From Carpediemonas membranifera (Eukaryota > Fornicata): a stretch of DNA of 64,000 bases. The stretch covers positions 62,001-126,000 of the forward strand of contig JAHDYR010000015.1 in assembly GCA_019828565.1 (NCBI GenBank), given 5' to 3'. Below, one piece after another: positions 19,077-30,221 of this stretch. Position 1 is the first letter of the stretch. The number at the start of each line of letters is the position of its first letter. The notes under the pieces were generated by a model. That model ran no database searches, was not told where the DNA came from, and saw only the letters and a list, made by a program, of their open reading frames with translations. Both the position numbers and the translations under genes were made by a program.

Positions 19077-20324
19077 GTGCAGTGCACGCCTGCCACGGAC
19101 CAGGTTGAGGTGACGGGGGACGGCGGAGTGTGGTCGCCCCCGGCAATGCCGGATGGACGCGGACCCGCCACCGAACCCCCCCGGCCACAGCCGAGGGATA
19201 GGGATGCGGGGCCAACAGGACGTCATGACCGACGAGCCGCCCACCTGGCCCCACTGACACTGACATACATCCTCTCCCCGGTGTCATGCGACGCGCCGCC
19301 TGCGTCAGCCCCAGAGCCACACCGTCCGTCGGCTCCTCCGCGACCGCGCAGCAGCCGGCTGTCATCTGGAGTGAGAAGTATGTGGGCACGGGTCGGTCCC
19401 ACCCCGCACCGCACACTCCGGGCCTCCCCAGCCACGTTGCCGATGGTGCAGCGACGCCGCTCATCCAGCCACAGCACCGCTGGCCGCTCAGTGAGCAGCA
19501 CGGAGGAATACGTGCAGGAAGTCGGCTCAGACTGTGAGCCCGACTCCATCCAGTCTGCCCCGTCGGACCACCACGAGGACCCAACCTTCATCCTTGGCTC
19601 TGACGAAGACTACGAGTCCTTGTCGGGAGGCGGGGCAGAGGGGTCCAGCGATGACGAGCCCGACTTCACCTCCGCGACATGCCCCATACGCCTGCCGGGC
19701 GTACCAGACGCCGCGACCGGCAGGGACCTCCGACACCTGCTGGTGGCTGCGACGGCGGACCAGATTAGCAGATACTGCGGGAGCCAGGAGTTACCACGCA
19801 TCTGCAGAGAATGCGGGATGGTCTTCCGCCATGGCGGCCACGCAATCTGGCGCCGGCACGTCAATGAGGATCAATGTGACGACAGCAGGCTCGCCAACCG
19901 CATCACAGCAGCGTCCATACAGCTTGAGATGGCGGCGAGGGCCGGACACCGAGCCCCACATATGGCCCAGACCCACCTGCCCCAGAGACCACGCGGCGTC
20001 GTCCCCCACAGCGAGCTCGCACCAGCAGGCACAGCGCTGGCCGGGAGATCCCTGGGTAGAGCACGCATGCTCGGGAGCATGAACCTGTCTGCAGACAGCA
20101 GGGCAGTCATCACCTCGAAATTGAGTCAGCTCAGAGCGTTCATGGCGGGACACCCACAGGAGGGCGTCGACCGCGCGATGGAGACGGTCGCAGTGCTCAT
20201 CAGGTGCCTGCCACACAGCGGGAAGTTCGCTGCGGTCGGCTTCCGAAATGCCATCAGACGGGTAATCCGCAACATCCCTGCCACCCCCCCGCACCGCCGC
20301 ATCCCGGCAGAGGAGACAGGTTGA
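19077..20324 (+). mobile_element. R2-like element: N-terminal zinc-finger region
   Basis: An open frame with a GTG at its first codon and later ATGs. It is proline/arginine-rich, then acidic. Near its middle lies a CCHC zinc finger (CRECGMVF...HVNEDQC, at about 19803-19880) like those that position R2/CRE elements on target DNA. The frame ends at 20324, where the RT frame takes over without an ATG, so a single indel near 20300 separates the two. Confidence 0.7.
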
Positions 20325-21876
20325 GAAGGCAGTGGACTCTTTCATGCTTGGACAGGTCGGAAAATCACGGAAGCTTCTGGCACCACGCCATGAGTCGGCA
20401 TGGTCGGAGGACCAAATAGTGGCGGAGGTCCACAGGCTCTTCCCGGCAGACCGTGCTGATGAGATCGTACCCCTCCCACGCACAGCGGTGGCCCGAGCGG
20501 AGTCCCTGAAATGGGCCAGCCCACCGCCCACACTACCGAGGGACCTGCCGACCCGAGAATGCGAGGAGATCATGACCGGCCTGGACGGCACCAAAGCGGC
20601 GGGACTGTCAGGATGGTCGAACAAACACATCTTACAGCTCCTGGGCCGGCATCTCGCCACCGACACGACACGGAGGAACGCCCGACGTCTGAGGCCAGCC
20701 GACTCCAACAAATCGGTAGTCAGCGCGATGACTGAGATTGTCTCCCGCATCGTGAGGGGTGAGTCGTCCTGCAGACCGTTGACGCAGGCATACCTCTCGA
20801 TGCTGCCAAAGCCGAACGGTAGCCTGAGGCCAATAGGGGTGAACGAACCGTTCTACGTGATCGCAGGCAAATACCTCGCTAAGCTTGCTCTCGGGCACCT
20901 GAAGCCAGACGACAGCGGGGACGACCCGGCCGGGGCACTGCCAGACTGGCTGCCGGAACAATATGGCCTGGGCGGCCGGAGCGACGTGGAGAAACTGATC
21001 GACCGTGTTGACAAGGCATACCGGGCTGGGAAGTATATCGTCATAGCGGACTTCACGAACGCCTTCAACGAAGCGAACCGTCACACGATGAAGGCCATGG
21101 TTCATGAGTACGCGCCGGCCCTTACTGACTTTGTCGACCAGTTCTACGACGACCCGCGCCTCTACTACGAGACATATGGCGCGGCTGGCACGACCGCACG
21201 GTGGGTGGACGTCAAACGCGGGACCATCCAGGGAGACGCTCTTGGCCCGCTGCTGTTCTCCTTTGTCATGCGCTGCATACTCGACGAGCTCACCGAGGCG
21301 GCTCCAAATGAGCGCTTTGCGTACCTGGATGATGTCGCCAGTATCCACAGCACGGCTGGCGACGCCACGGCTGAGATCGCCACGCTCACGCGCATCGCGG
21401 CGAAGTATGGTCTCCGCCTGAACATGGCGAAGACGGTGATCCTCGCCCACCCGGACGTACACGACGCAGGACACCCATTCGTACATGCGTGGGAATACCT
21501 CGGGGTGACCATCGGCCCGACCACGAGCCGCGTTACAGCGGTGCAGGTTACGGCTGAGAAGGTTATTGACGAGCTCAGCCGGCTGTGTGGAATTATCGAG
21601 CAGTCGACGGGGCACGCGAAGAACCAGGTGTCCTGGATGTGTCTGCACATCATCCGCAAATGCATCAGCGCGGACCTGAATTTCATGTTCAGGACGAACG
21701 CACCGAATGTAGCCATCGCTGAGAGGTTAGAAGCCAGCCTCATCGAGGTGGCGAGGGTCATAGCGAACTCCCCAGCCGGCTGGGAGAGCGCGAGGTTAGA
21801 TGCACTGTGGCAGAAGCCGAGTGTTCAGGCACCCACTCGACCACTGGGTGGCAGCATACCTTGGCGCCAGGAGTGA
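20325..21876 (+). mobile_element. R2-like element: reverse transcriptase
   Basis: Non-LTR RT of about 510 residues. Fingers: YLSMLPKPNGSLRPIGV. Palm: VIADFTNAFNEANR with the first aspartate, RGTIQGDALGPLLFS, and the catalytic FAYLDDVAS. Then RLNMAKT and a thumb (WEYLGVTIG). Active-site aspartates are intact. The thumb reading breaks near 21820; the better continuation (LDHWVAAYLGA) is in the next frame. Confidence 0.85.
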
Positions 21877-22796
21877 TCTCATACGCATGGGCGGCCCTGG
21901 ATACACCCCTGTCTGCGACACAGTCCCGCCCATCCCCCACATGGCAGGCTCGGACCCGGAACTCATGATGCCTAAGGCGGACCGGCCGCAGTGCGTTTTC
22001 TCCGAGCACATATACCGCGCCCGTCACAGGACGTCGAGGATTCCGTACGGCGAACTGCTGGCGGCCTGCCTCAACACGGCGGTAGACGACCAGTACGCGA
22101 CAGCACGACCGGTGATAGCAGCCTATAGGGCGGTCCTCGGGGTTGGCATGATCTCGGGGCTCCCCAGCCCAGTGGCACGGCGCCTCCAGGACGGGAACAC
22201 GGCACTCTTCTGCCCCTTCTGCGGCAAAGGTGTAACCAGAGGCACGTGGGAAGACCATGCCATGCTCTGTAGCGCGAAGCGCTGGTTCCCTCAGCGGAAG
22301 AGGAACCTTTTGCACCGCCACGACTTGGTGAAACACGGAATCGTACGGCTGCTTAGCACGACCTCGACAGAGGTCTCCATGAGAACCCCTTGATGATGGG
22401 CTCCTAAAGGACGAGAAGTACCGAGCGAAGGTTGCATACGACGAAATGGAACGCCTGCAGAAAGCAAACAGGCCTATCCCGCAAGCAATCGCTGATCAGG
22501 CAAGTAAGATCACGCAGGCACGCGCAGATATCCTGATTAATGAGCCTCTGCTCCGGAACGGCCGTCCTCTAGTGATTGAGGTCACAGTCGGCAAGTCTGA
22601 CTCGGACTCATTCATCCAGGAGAAGAAGGACCAGTACGCCGACTACAATGTTGACGTCATCGTCGTCGCACTCACTCCAACCGGCAGCCACATCGAGTCA
22701 GCCGCCAGGAGTCTGGTTGAAATCGGACAGGAAATCTGCACGATCACCGGCGCTTTACTGACCGCCGAGCTCGGCCGGTTCTCGCGATCGCACTGA
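21800..22796 (+). mobile_element. R2-like element: C-terminal zinc finger and restriction-like endonuclease
   Basis: After the RT thumb a CCHC finger (CPFCGKGVTRGTWEDHAMLC, at about 22210-22270) precedes a frame break at about 22395. The next frame has RADILIN followed by PLVIEVTVGKS, the PD...(D/E)xK-type nuclease core of RLE elements. Here R-A-D stands for the usual P-D, and E-V for D-V, with the lysine retained. The TGA after SRSH (22794-22796) ends the element's coding part. Confidence 0.7.
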
Positions 22797-23027
22797 TGGG
22801 CTGGCTACTGAAGAAGTTATTCGAGCTCCGCAAGGCACACCGCCTGCTCCACCTGGCCACGTCCGGGATCAATCCTCCACATCTCCCCCCACCCCCTCCC
22901 ACCGCCGCCATCCAGCGGAGTCAGCGTGGAGGCGCTTCGGCGCCCCGCAATGGCTGAATAATGGTATGTACATGTTTACATACAATCGAGTAAATTCATA
23001 AATGAAAAAGTCACTTCAGTGAGGACG

Positions 23028-23552
23028 ATGATGCTGAAGGAGGAGTTTCTGGAGGCGTTGGAAGAACTAAGAGCTGCATATGTATGTTGAATCGCGCTAA
23101 TATCTCTTATACAGGATAGTATTCGTGAGTATCACTCTGAAGCAGTGTACGGAGCTGACGATGGTGTTATCGAGGAGCCTGAGAATAGAAGCGAAGACAA
23201 GCAATCAAACGGGTCTTCCATCGTATCCAAGGACATCCTTCGCCTGGCAAAGTCCACCAAACGGGCGAGGATAGCCAAGGACGAGCCCTCCACCGACCTT
23301 GCCCAGCGTTTCGAGGAGCACCAGCGCATTACAGCGAGCTCTGGCGGCTCATTCATCCCGTCCAAAGAGGCCGTGGTCCGAGCAGCCAACAGTGTGACCG
23401 CGCGACCGTCAGAGACCAAGACGAAGAGCAGCGCCAGGCCAGACGTAGTAGGGGTCAACGCGTCGAACAAGCGCTTCAATGCCCGGCTTATGAGCTGTCG
23501 GAGTAGGTACCTGGACCAGATCAGCGAGAGCTTGGGCCGGGGGTCTGCTTGA
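23028..23552 (+). CDS. Hypothetical basic protein, two exons
   Basis: Exon 1 (23028-23081) encodes MMLKEEFLEALEELRAAY. A 33-nt intron (GTATGT...TTATACAG) joins it to exon 2 (23115-23552), giving 163 residues. The joined reading is open and the intron follows the window's consensus, which supports the gene. The N-terminus is an acidic helix; the C-terminal half is basic (NASNKRFNARLMSCRSRY). No family was recognised. It lies between the R2-like element and kinesin on the same strand. Confidence 0.6.
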
Positions 23553-23719
23553 ATCACTCATTTACTATACCACTCTATCAGCCAATTTGAAGCTTAGTAT
23601 AAGAGATGATGAGGTCGGAATGATCAGTTGATGAGTTCTGTGGACACGGAAGACGGCATTCAAGTCTCATTTATGTATACATAAACGGAGTCGCATAACT
23701 CCGCAACTGGCATACCATC

Positions 23720-26700
23720 ATGGCCGGCGAAAATATCCGTGTTATCGCGCGTTTCAGGCCAATTAACAAGCGTGAGATGAAGGAGAGTGAGGAAGGAAAC
23801 ATCAAGGACATCAACGTTGTTTCCTTCCCCTCTAACCAGACCGTTACGGTCACCGATGAGATCATGGGACCGAAGCCCTTCAACTTCGACTATGTTTTCC
23901 AGCCTGACTGCAAGCAGACCGATGTATACGACCAGATCGGTCGTCCTGCCGTCGAGAACATCCTCAAGGGCTACAACTCCACCGTCTTCGCCTACGGCCA
24001 GACCGGAGCAGGTCCGTAACCCCCACAGCGCTCACACAGGCAAGTCCTGGTCCATGTTCGGCGACATCAAGAACATCGAGACCCAGGGTATCATCCCCCG
24101 CGCGGCTGGGCACATTTTCAAACACATTGAGATGGACGAACGTAATACCGAGTATTCCATCAAGTGCTCATTCGCTGAGATCTACATGGAGAAGATCCGA
24201 GACCTGCTTGCCCCCGAGAACGACAACCTGCCCGTTCGCGAGTCCCCAGACAAGGGCATCTACGTCGAGGGCCTTACTGAGGAGTATGTCGGCAACGAGA
24301 TGGACATCATGACCGTGCTCGAGGAGGGCGAGAAGAGCAGGTCCGTGGCATTCACCGAGATGAACGCGACGTCGTCCCGCTCACACTCTGTGTTCATCGT
24401 CAAGGTCGACCAGAAGTCCGAAGAGGGCTCGTCCATCGCAGGTAAGCTCAACCTCGTCGATCTGGCGGGTAGCGAGAAGGTCTCCAAGACCGGTGCGAAG
24501 GGCCAGACGTTCGAGGAGGCCAAGCGCATCAACGGCTCGCTGTCAGCCCTGGGCAACTGCATCAAGGCCCTCGTCGTGGGCGCCAAGCACATCCCCTACC
24601 GTGACAGCAAGCTGACCCGCATCCTGCAGGAGTCCCTCGGCGGGAACACCAAGACGACGCTCATCATCGCCTGCTCGCCCCATAAGTTCAACCGAGAGGA
24701 GACGATCAACACGCTCAAGTTTGGTGAGCGCGCCAAGACCATCAAGAACGTCGCCAAGTGCAACGCCCAGAAGAGCGCGGCCGAGCTGCTCAAGATCATC
24801 AAGCAGCTAAACATCCAGATCGCCAAGCTCAAGCTCTACGCCAAGGACCTCGAGACCGAGGTCGAGTTCTACAAGAACAAGGCCGAGACGGGCGAGGACG
24901 CCGCACCCCCCGCCACGCTGGGCCGACGCATGGACGTCAGCCTCAACGACGACGAGAAGGAGGCCGTGCAGGGCGAGGTCGAGCGGGCCAAGGAGGAGGC
25001 CCGGGCCGCGGCTGCTGCCAAGGGAGAAGAGGTCGACGAGGCCAAGATCGAGGCCGAGGCCGCCGCTGCATCCGGCATTGCTGACCCAGCCGCTGCCACT
25101 GCAGCCGCAGGAGACAACGACGAACCGACGTCGACCCAGGCGCCCTACAGCACCCAGGGCCAGATCTTCGAGAGCAACAGCGTTGGGACGGCCGAGCTCA
25201 ACGCCCGCATCGCTGACTTGCAGGCTAAGGTCAAGATCGCCGAGGAGGAGCTGTCGTGCCGGGAGAAGGAGATGCAGGCCGAGATCGACGAGCTGCAGGC
25301 CGCCCTCAAGGAAGCTGCCAACAGCGCCGACGCCGAGGAGATGCGCCGCAAGGAGGTCGAGTTCGAGGCAGCTCTCGAGGAGGCCGAGGCCCGCGCCCAG
25401 GCGGACCTGGACGAGAAGGACCGGCAGCTCGAGGGCCTCCAGAGCGACCTGGCACTCGCCAAGGAGCAGTACTCCCGCCTAGAGGAGAGCAAGAACGAGG
25501 AGATCGCCGCCCTCGAGGAGGAGCTCGAGGCTAAGCTCACTGAGGCCGAGGAGACGGAGGAGAAGCTCGAGGAGCTCAAGGAGACGATCGCCGAAAAGGT
25601 GGCCGAGCTGGAGGAGCTCGAGGTGGCCAAGGAAGAGGAGCTTAAGGAGGAGCTGGAGGCGATGGAGGAGGAGCTCAACGACATGCAGGAGCAGGTTGCA
25701 GAGCTCGAGGAGTCCAAGGCCGCGCTCGAAGAGGAGCTGGAGGAGGCCAAGGAGGCCTCCGCGGGCGCATCCGAGGAAGAGCTTGAGGAGCTCCGGCAGC
25801 AGCACGCCGACGCCGTCGCCTCGCTCGAGTCCAAGGTCAAGTTTGCTGAGCAGGAGCTCGCCGCGAATAAGGCCTACCTCGACGAGCGCGAGAAGGCCGT
25901 CAACGAGGCCCGCAAGGAGCTCGGTGTTGCCCAGGAGACGATCTCCGCGAACAACGAGGAGATCATGGATCTGACGAACGCCCTCTCGTCGCTGGAGGAG
26001 CTCGTAGGCGGTCTGGAGCGGGAGAAGGACGCTCTCAAGGCAGACATCGTGCAACTCACGCAGGAGCGCGACCAGCGCATCGCCGAGGAGCGAGATGAGA
26101 CACAGGTGGCGATGGCCGCGCAGCTGGACACGATCCGCGAGCTCAAGAGCCAGGTAGCCGCGGCCGAGGACGTCCTGGCGAAGTACCAAGAGCTCCAGGT
26201 CGAGCACGAGGACCTGCAGGACACCAACGCCCTGCTGACGAGCGAGCAGGACAAGCTCGCGGCCCTCAAGCGCCGCCTCGAGCAGGAGAACGCAGACCTG
26301 GCCGCCGAGCGGGAGAAGTACCTGCAGGGCGAGCTGATGCAGCGGGAGCGGGCCGAGCAGCTCGCCAACACCGCTGCACAGCTGCAGGGCCGGCTGGAGA
26401 AGCAGACGGCGCTCCTCAGCGAGCTCCGGGCGGGCCGCCGGGCACCTGTGGTCAAGCATGGCGAGGGCGACACCGCGGGCGGGGACGGGGAGAGCAGCGA
26501 GGAGGTCGCCGCGCTCACTGTCATCGAGAAGAAGGACGAGGTCATCAAGAAGCAGACGGGGACGATCGAGAAGATCGAGGCCGACCTCGAGCGGACCCGG
26601 GAGAAGCTCAAGGAGATGAAGGAGGAGCTCAAGGCGCTGAAGGAGGCGCAGCGCGAGGCCAACAGCGCCAAGGGAGCGGAGCTGAAGACGCTCAAGACCG

Positions 26701-27224
26701 AGCTCACCGCAGAGTTCAAGGAGGCCGAGAAGACCCTCAAGGAGGAGCTCAAGGCCGCGCAGAAGGAGGCCACCGAGGCCCGCAAGGAGGCGAAGGACGC
26801 CAAGGCCCAGGCGACCACGGCGACGGAGACGGCTGAACACGCCGGGGCCAAGCTCGAGAAGGCCGAGGAGGAGCTGCGCGTCAAGACCGCGGCGGTCACT
26901 GAGGCAGCGGAGAAGAACCGGATCATGCAGCGGCGCATGGACGAGGCTGTCGCTGAGCGGGACGCCCTCCAGGCGAACATGACGGAGCAGCTGAAGGAGA
27001 AGACGAAGGAGCTGTCCGTCGAGATCCGGGAGACCCAGGCCAAGCGCCACGCCCGTGTGTGGAAGCCTCTGACCAGGGAGTCGATGGCGAAGGAGAAGAA
27101 CTCGAAGCTGCTGAACGACGCGATGCGAGAGACGGTCGACTTCTCGACTATCAGGCTCAAGAAAACCGGGAACAACCGCTTCCTTGAGGAAGCCCGCAGG
27201 GAGGCCGAGCGCGTCAAGAACTAA
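23720..27224 (+). CDS. Kinesin-1-like motor protein
   Basis: Exons 23720-24011 and 24040-27224 give 1158 residues. The 28-nt intron (GTCCGT...CTCACACAG) sits inside the P-loop and its removal restores GQTGAGKS (93-100). Other motor motifs are NATSSRSHSVF (switch I), VDLAGSEKVSKTG (switch II) and HIPYRDSKLTRILQ. The neck-like RAKTIKNVAKCN fits kinesin-1. Residues about 350-1100 are an almost continuous, strongly charged coiled coil for dimerisation, with breaks near 395-445. The family walks toward microtubule plus ends carrying cargo. The tail lacks an obvious light-chain-binding or autoinhibitory QIAKPIR-like motif, so cargo is unknown. The tail is GC-rich with Lys/Glu/Ala bias, causing many shadow frames. 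Confidence 0.92.
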
Positions 27225-27392
27225 GCCCGGCACTGTATTCATTATTCATCGATGCGACGTTATTGTCGTTGGAATTGTTTTTTTTCATGTTAAAAAGGGT
27301 TAGAAGGTATAATAGTATTCTCGCCAAGGTCTGCCACCTCAGCCTGGCCGAGGGTCGCGTGTTCAACCCCAAATCAAAACCGACTCGCCAGC

Positions 27393-27695
27393 ATGGGTAT
27401 GATAAACCTCGCGCAAGCCAACCCGTGTCATCATCATAACCTCTACGACAAGAAGGGTGTGCTGCGGGCGCCGGCATCTCCACACGGAGCACAGCCCACG
27501 GCTACTCTCAGTGCAGACGCACGGGTCGATATCAATTACTCCGTGTTCGAGGGCAAGGTGATAAACGGCTGCCCTGAGAGCATGGGGCAGCGGATGGTGC
27601 TGAATGTCAGCGAAGTGAGGCAGAGCTTGGCTGCGGGACACTCTGAGTCTGCCTCATCATATCAACGATCGAGGAGCAGTAGAAATATAAGGTGA
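27393..27695 (+). CDS. Small hypothetical protein
   Basis: A 100-residue ORF from ATG 27393, 168 bp after the kinesin stop. It is histidine-containing at the start (PCHHHNLYDKKG) and ends serine/arginine-rich. There is no signal peptide, membrane helix or motif. Reading ends just before the syntaxin gene. It may be a small microtubule-associated or unknown protein, or a chance ORF. Confidence 0.35.
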   Translation: MGMINLAQANPCHHHNLYDKKGVLRAPASPHGAQPTATLSADARVDINYSVFEGKVINGCPESMGQRMVLNVSEVRQSLAAGHSESASSYQRSRSSRNIR

Positions 27696-27787
27696 AGGTC
27701 AGTGGAGTTGAGGGTTGGGGTGATTTACTTTGTTACGTGAAGTATCCGTATCTCTGTCAACTGGAAACCACGAGTGGTCAGCAGAAG

Positions 27788-28583
27788 ATGAGCTGCGTGG
27801 AAGTGCAAGACCTTCTACCACTCCTATTCGAAGGAAGAGAGTCTATAACCGAGATCGAGGTCGAAGATCCCGTGATTAAGCGCTTCATGGCTATCGTTTG
27901 TCGCCTTTTTCTAGTTCTCACGCCAGATGACCAAGATCCAAAGCGTAGAGGATGATGTGAGCAAGAATAAGTCTATATTCGTCACTGGCGAGATCACCAC
28001 GGAAGCGGAAGAAGCAGTACTCGAGCAGATCATCGCAAGATACTTGGCGATGGTGAAAGCACTCACAGAGGAGAGCGAGGACCTCATCCGCCTAATCAGT
28101 AACAACACGCCCAAAGACTTAAGCACAGCTCTCCAAACAACCCTGGATAGCCACGCATACCACCTCACCGCCATGCTCGAGCGGCTGCAGGCCAACCGAC
28201 TCCGCCAGTCACGGGCTAGAGCGGTCTGGGCCCTCAGAGACGCTGCCCTCACCGAGCCCCTGGCCGACGTCTGGGCCGATGTTAGCCCGCAGTTTATGTC
28301 ATACGAAGAGTTGCCCCAGGAGACACTGGGTGCCAAGCGGCTGGAGAACGCGATGAGGGAGATCAGCGGGTTCAGTAGGCTGTTTGCGGCGCGGGTGGAC
28401 ATGCAGGCTGAGCAGATCAACCTGCTCCACGACGACGCCGTGATGACGCTGGACAGCATGCAGCGGGGCAACGTACAGCTGTGGAGGGCACATAAGCATC
28501 TTACCAGGGGCACTAAGATGATTGTGGCGTATCTATTGGCGGCGACTGCGTGTCTATGGATGCTCCACTACATCAACGACTGA
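27788..28583 (+). CDS. Syntaxin-18-like Qa-SNARE
   Basis: Exons 27788-27895 and 27927-28583 around a 31-nt intron (GTTTGT...CTCACGCCAG) give 254 residues. The C-terminal SNARE helix carries heptads (ISGFSRLFAARVDMQAEQINLLHDDAV) with a central Q. A basic stop-transfer and a tail anchor (MIVAYLLAATACLWMLHY) end the protein 4 residues after the helix. The N-terminal half is a helical regulatory domain. Syntaxin-18/Ufe1 works in Golgi-to-ER retrograde fusion on the ER membrane. The specific subfamily is inferred from the MQ/heptad pattern and overall layout; a Sec20-like or other ER SNARE is the alternative. Confidence 0.7.
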
Positions 28584-28859
28584 CGGGCGAGATGGAATGG
28601 AATATGGTGTGCTTGGTGTCGGCTCTACAGCATATTCTGGCCATGGCGATGCCATGAGATGGTGATGGCGCGATGAATTCAGAGCCAACCCTGCCATCAA
28701 TCTAGATACGAAATGGATCCAAAAATAAAAATATGAGCAGCTATAGGCACGTAATGGGCGGTTCTAGAGTCGCGGAGGTCGTCCAAACCTCGGGGGTTGG
28801 GTTGCAGAAAAAAGTTAGATGGGCGGGAAAAAATCGGACAAAGGACAAAGGAGGCTCGA

Positions 28860-29561
28860 ATGCTCTCGTCCTCGTACAGTTATGGATCATTTTCCGAGAT
28901 GCCATGTTTGTTTCCTCTTATTATGCTATTACGCAGGGTTCGTTTCACATCAGCCTTCTCTTTACCCAGGGTTACTTCCTTCTTATCCGAAAGAGGCAAC
29001 GATTTGCTTTGCGAAGTGCCAGTAGAGTTTATTGAGGACTCTTTCAACCTTACCGGGCTTGATCAGCAGGTTCCGTACTATGATGACGCCCTGGACATTA
29101 TTCTGGATGAGAGCACTGTTGATAGCGATGTTCTCCAGGAATCCGCGCGCCTCCTTTATGCCCTCATTCATCAGCGCTACGTTATCACTCCCTACGGGCT
29201 CGGAGACATGAAGCGGAAGTACAAGAGAGGGGAGTTCGGCAAGTGCCCCCGGGTCTTGTGTAACCACCAGCCAAGCGTACCAGTAGCCGTCACCCAGAAG
29301 CCAGGAAAGGACTGCGTTCGGTTCTTCTGCCCGCGGTGCAAGAATATCTACTTCCCCAAGTCTCGGTACCACGAGGGCGTCGACGGGGTGTTCTTTGGGA
29401 CAACATTCGCCCACCTCTTCTTCATGACTTATAGTGACCTCATCCCACAAGAACCGCCACACGAATACGTCCCTAGGATCTTTGGGTTCCGCATTTTCGA
29501 CGAGGAGGCCTATAAGCGGCGGCATGAAGCGAAAGCCATCAAGATGAAGGAAGAAGACTGA
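28860..29561 (+). CDS. CSNK2B: Casein kinase 2 regulatory subunit beta
   Basis: Three exons: 28860-28905, a single base 28937, and 28970-29561, giving 212 residues (human 215). Both introns are consensus (31 nt GTTTGT...TTACGCAG; 32 nt GTTCGT...TTTACCCAG). Only this splicing yields MPWVTSFLSERGND, which aligns with the W-I-S-W-F...RGNE start of CK2 beta. Downstream come FNLTGLDQQVPYY, the acidic loop, the zinc-binding cysteines (CPRVLC and CPRC) and the C-terminal HLFFMTYSDLIP and PRIFGFRIF. CK2 beta dimerises through the zinc finger and links two catalytic CK2 alpha subunits. Family assignment is firm; the one-base exon is inference from conservation. Confidence 0.93.
   Translation: MLSSSYSYGSFSEMPCLFPLIMLLRRVRFTSAFSLPRVTSFLSERGNDLLCEVPVEFIEDSFNLTGLDQQVPYYDDALDIILDESTVDSDVLQESARLLYALIHQRYVITPYGLGDMKRKYKRGEFGKCPRVLCNHQPSVPVAVTQKPGKDCVRFFCPRCKNIYFPKSRYHEGVDGVFFGTTFAHLFFMTYSDLIPQEPPHEYVPRIFGFRIFDEEAYKRRHEAKAIKMKEED
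28906..28969 (+). other. Tandem short introns separated by a 1-nt exon
   Basis: Intron 28906-28936 and intron 28938-28969 leave one exonic G at 28937. Removing all 64 bases as a single intron would put the conserved SFLSERGND in a different frame from the upstream SSSYSYGSFSE codons. Alternative acceptors at these sites were not found. Confidence 0.65.
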
Positions 29562-29795
29562 TTGTACTCATTTGAACATAAATATTGCGCGATTGCCATG
29601 ATCCGGAGACTGTGGGGGTGCTGACGACTTGGTACTCTGGTTGACTATCGAGCGAGGCGATTGAAGTCATCGGGATCATATTAGGCATAAGACCAGTATG
29701 CTAAGCATCTCTGGACGTGCCAATGAATGACAGCAGAATTTTTTTCGCAGGTTAAGACCAGAAACTGGCATTTTGCCGAGATCTCGTCGTAGAGA

Positions 29796-30221
29796 ATGTG
29801 TAAGCATATCCTTAACGCTCAAGTTGCGATTCGTGCCCCTTGCTGCCGGAGGTGGTTCGATTGCCCCCAGTGCCACGCTGAATCCCAGGATCACGAACTC
29901 GAGCAGAGCTACGAACTCACTCTTGCTTGCAAGAAGTGCAAGAAGGTCTTCCGAATTGACTTGCGCGAAGGCGAGCGCGATGAGGCCGATGAGTTCTGCC
30001 CCCACTGCGACAACCACTACGTCCTGGAGGCCGTCACTCCCGAGGACAAGGCCGAGCTCCGCATTGAGGCCGAGGAGGGCAAGGAGTCTGAGATGATCCG
30101 CGATACCCGTGACCATAACAAGGAGCGTAGGCGCCAGCATGCCATGGAAGATGCTGACTTCCTCACCCAGCACATCAAGAAGATGGCCGCCCAGAGCGAC
30201 TTCAACGGCATGTACCAGTAA
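29796..30221 (+). CDS. CHY-type zinc-finger protein
   Basis: A 141-residue protein from ATG 29796. It begins CKHILNAQVAIRAPCCRRWFDCPQCH, the CHY zinc-finger signature, followed by CKKCKKVFR and CPHCDNHYV metal-binding pairs. It ends in a charged helix. CHY proteins bind several zinc ions; relatives act in mitochondrial intermembrane-space zinc handling (Hot13) and ubiquitin ligases (Pirh2/RCHY1), and the cytosolic family with this exact core has no settled function. Upstream in the same frame, 29751-29789 reads VKTRNWHFAE, which resembles the segment preceding the CHY core in longer homologues, but a TAG (29790-29792) intervenes. The start is therefore either the ATG or a lost upstream part. 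Confidence 0.85.
   Translation: MCKHILNAQVAIRAPCCRRWFDCPQCHAESQDHELEQSYELTLACKKCKKVFRIDLREGERDEADEFCPHCDNHYVLEAVTPEDKAELRIEAEEGKESEMIRDTRDHNKERRRQHAMEDADFLTQHIKKMAAQSDFNGMYQ

Larger units (their letters stand above)
18958..22970 (+). mobile_element. R2/CRE-like non-LTR retrotransposon, decayed copy (approximate limits)
   Basis: Successive plus-strand frames carry, in order, an N-terminal CCHC zinc finger, a non-LTR reverse transcriptase, a C-terminal CCHC zinc finger and a restriction-like endonuclease. This is the layout of site-specific elements such as R2, CRE/SLACS, NeSL and Giardia Genie-type elements. At least three frameshifts (about 20300, 21820 and 22400) disrupt the reading. No poly(A) tail or target duplication was identified, so both ends are approximate. 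The next host gene starts at 23028. Confidence 0.75.

Noticed and set aside
25479-27242. 587-residue minus-strand ORF over the kinesin tail
   Set aside because: Leucine/arginine-rich antisense of Lys/Glu coiled-coil codons, a known artefact.
27300-27375. Possible tRNA (TCTCGCC and GTTCAACCCC near the kinesin end)
   Set aside because: The T-arm bases around TTCAACC do not pair and no D-arm or acceptor stem fits, so no cloverleaf can be drawn.
29697-29796. Intron upstream of the CHY gene removing the in-frame TAG
   Set aside because: No GTNYGT donor pairs with a usable acceptor, and any such intron would discard the conserved-looking segment.
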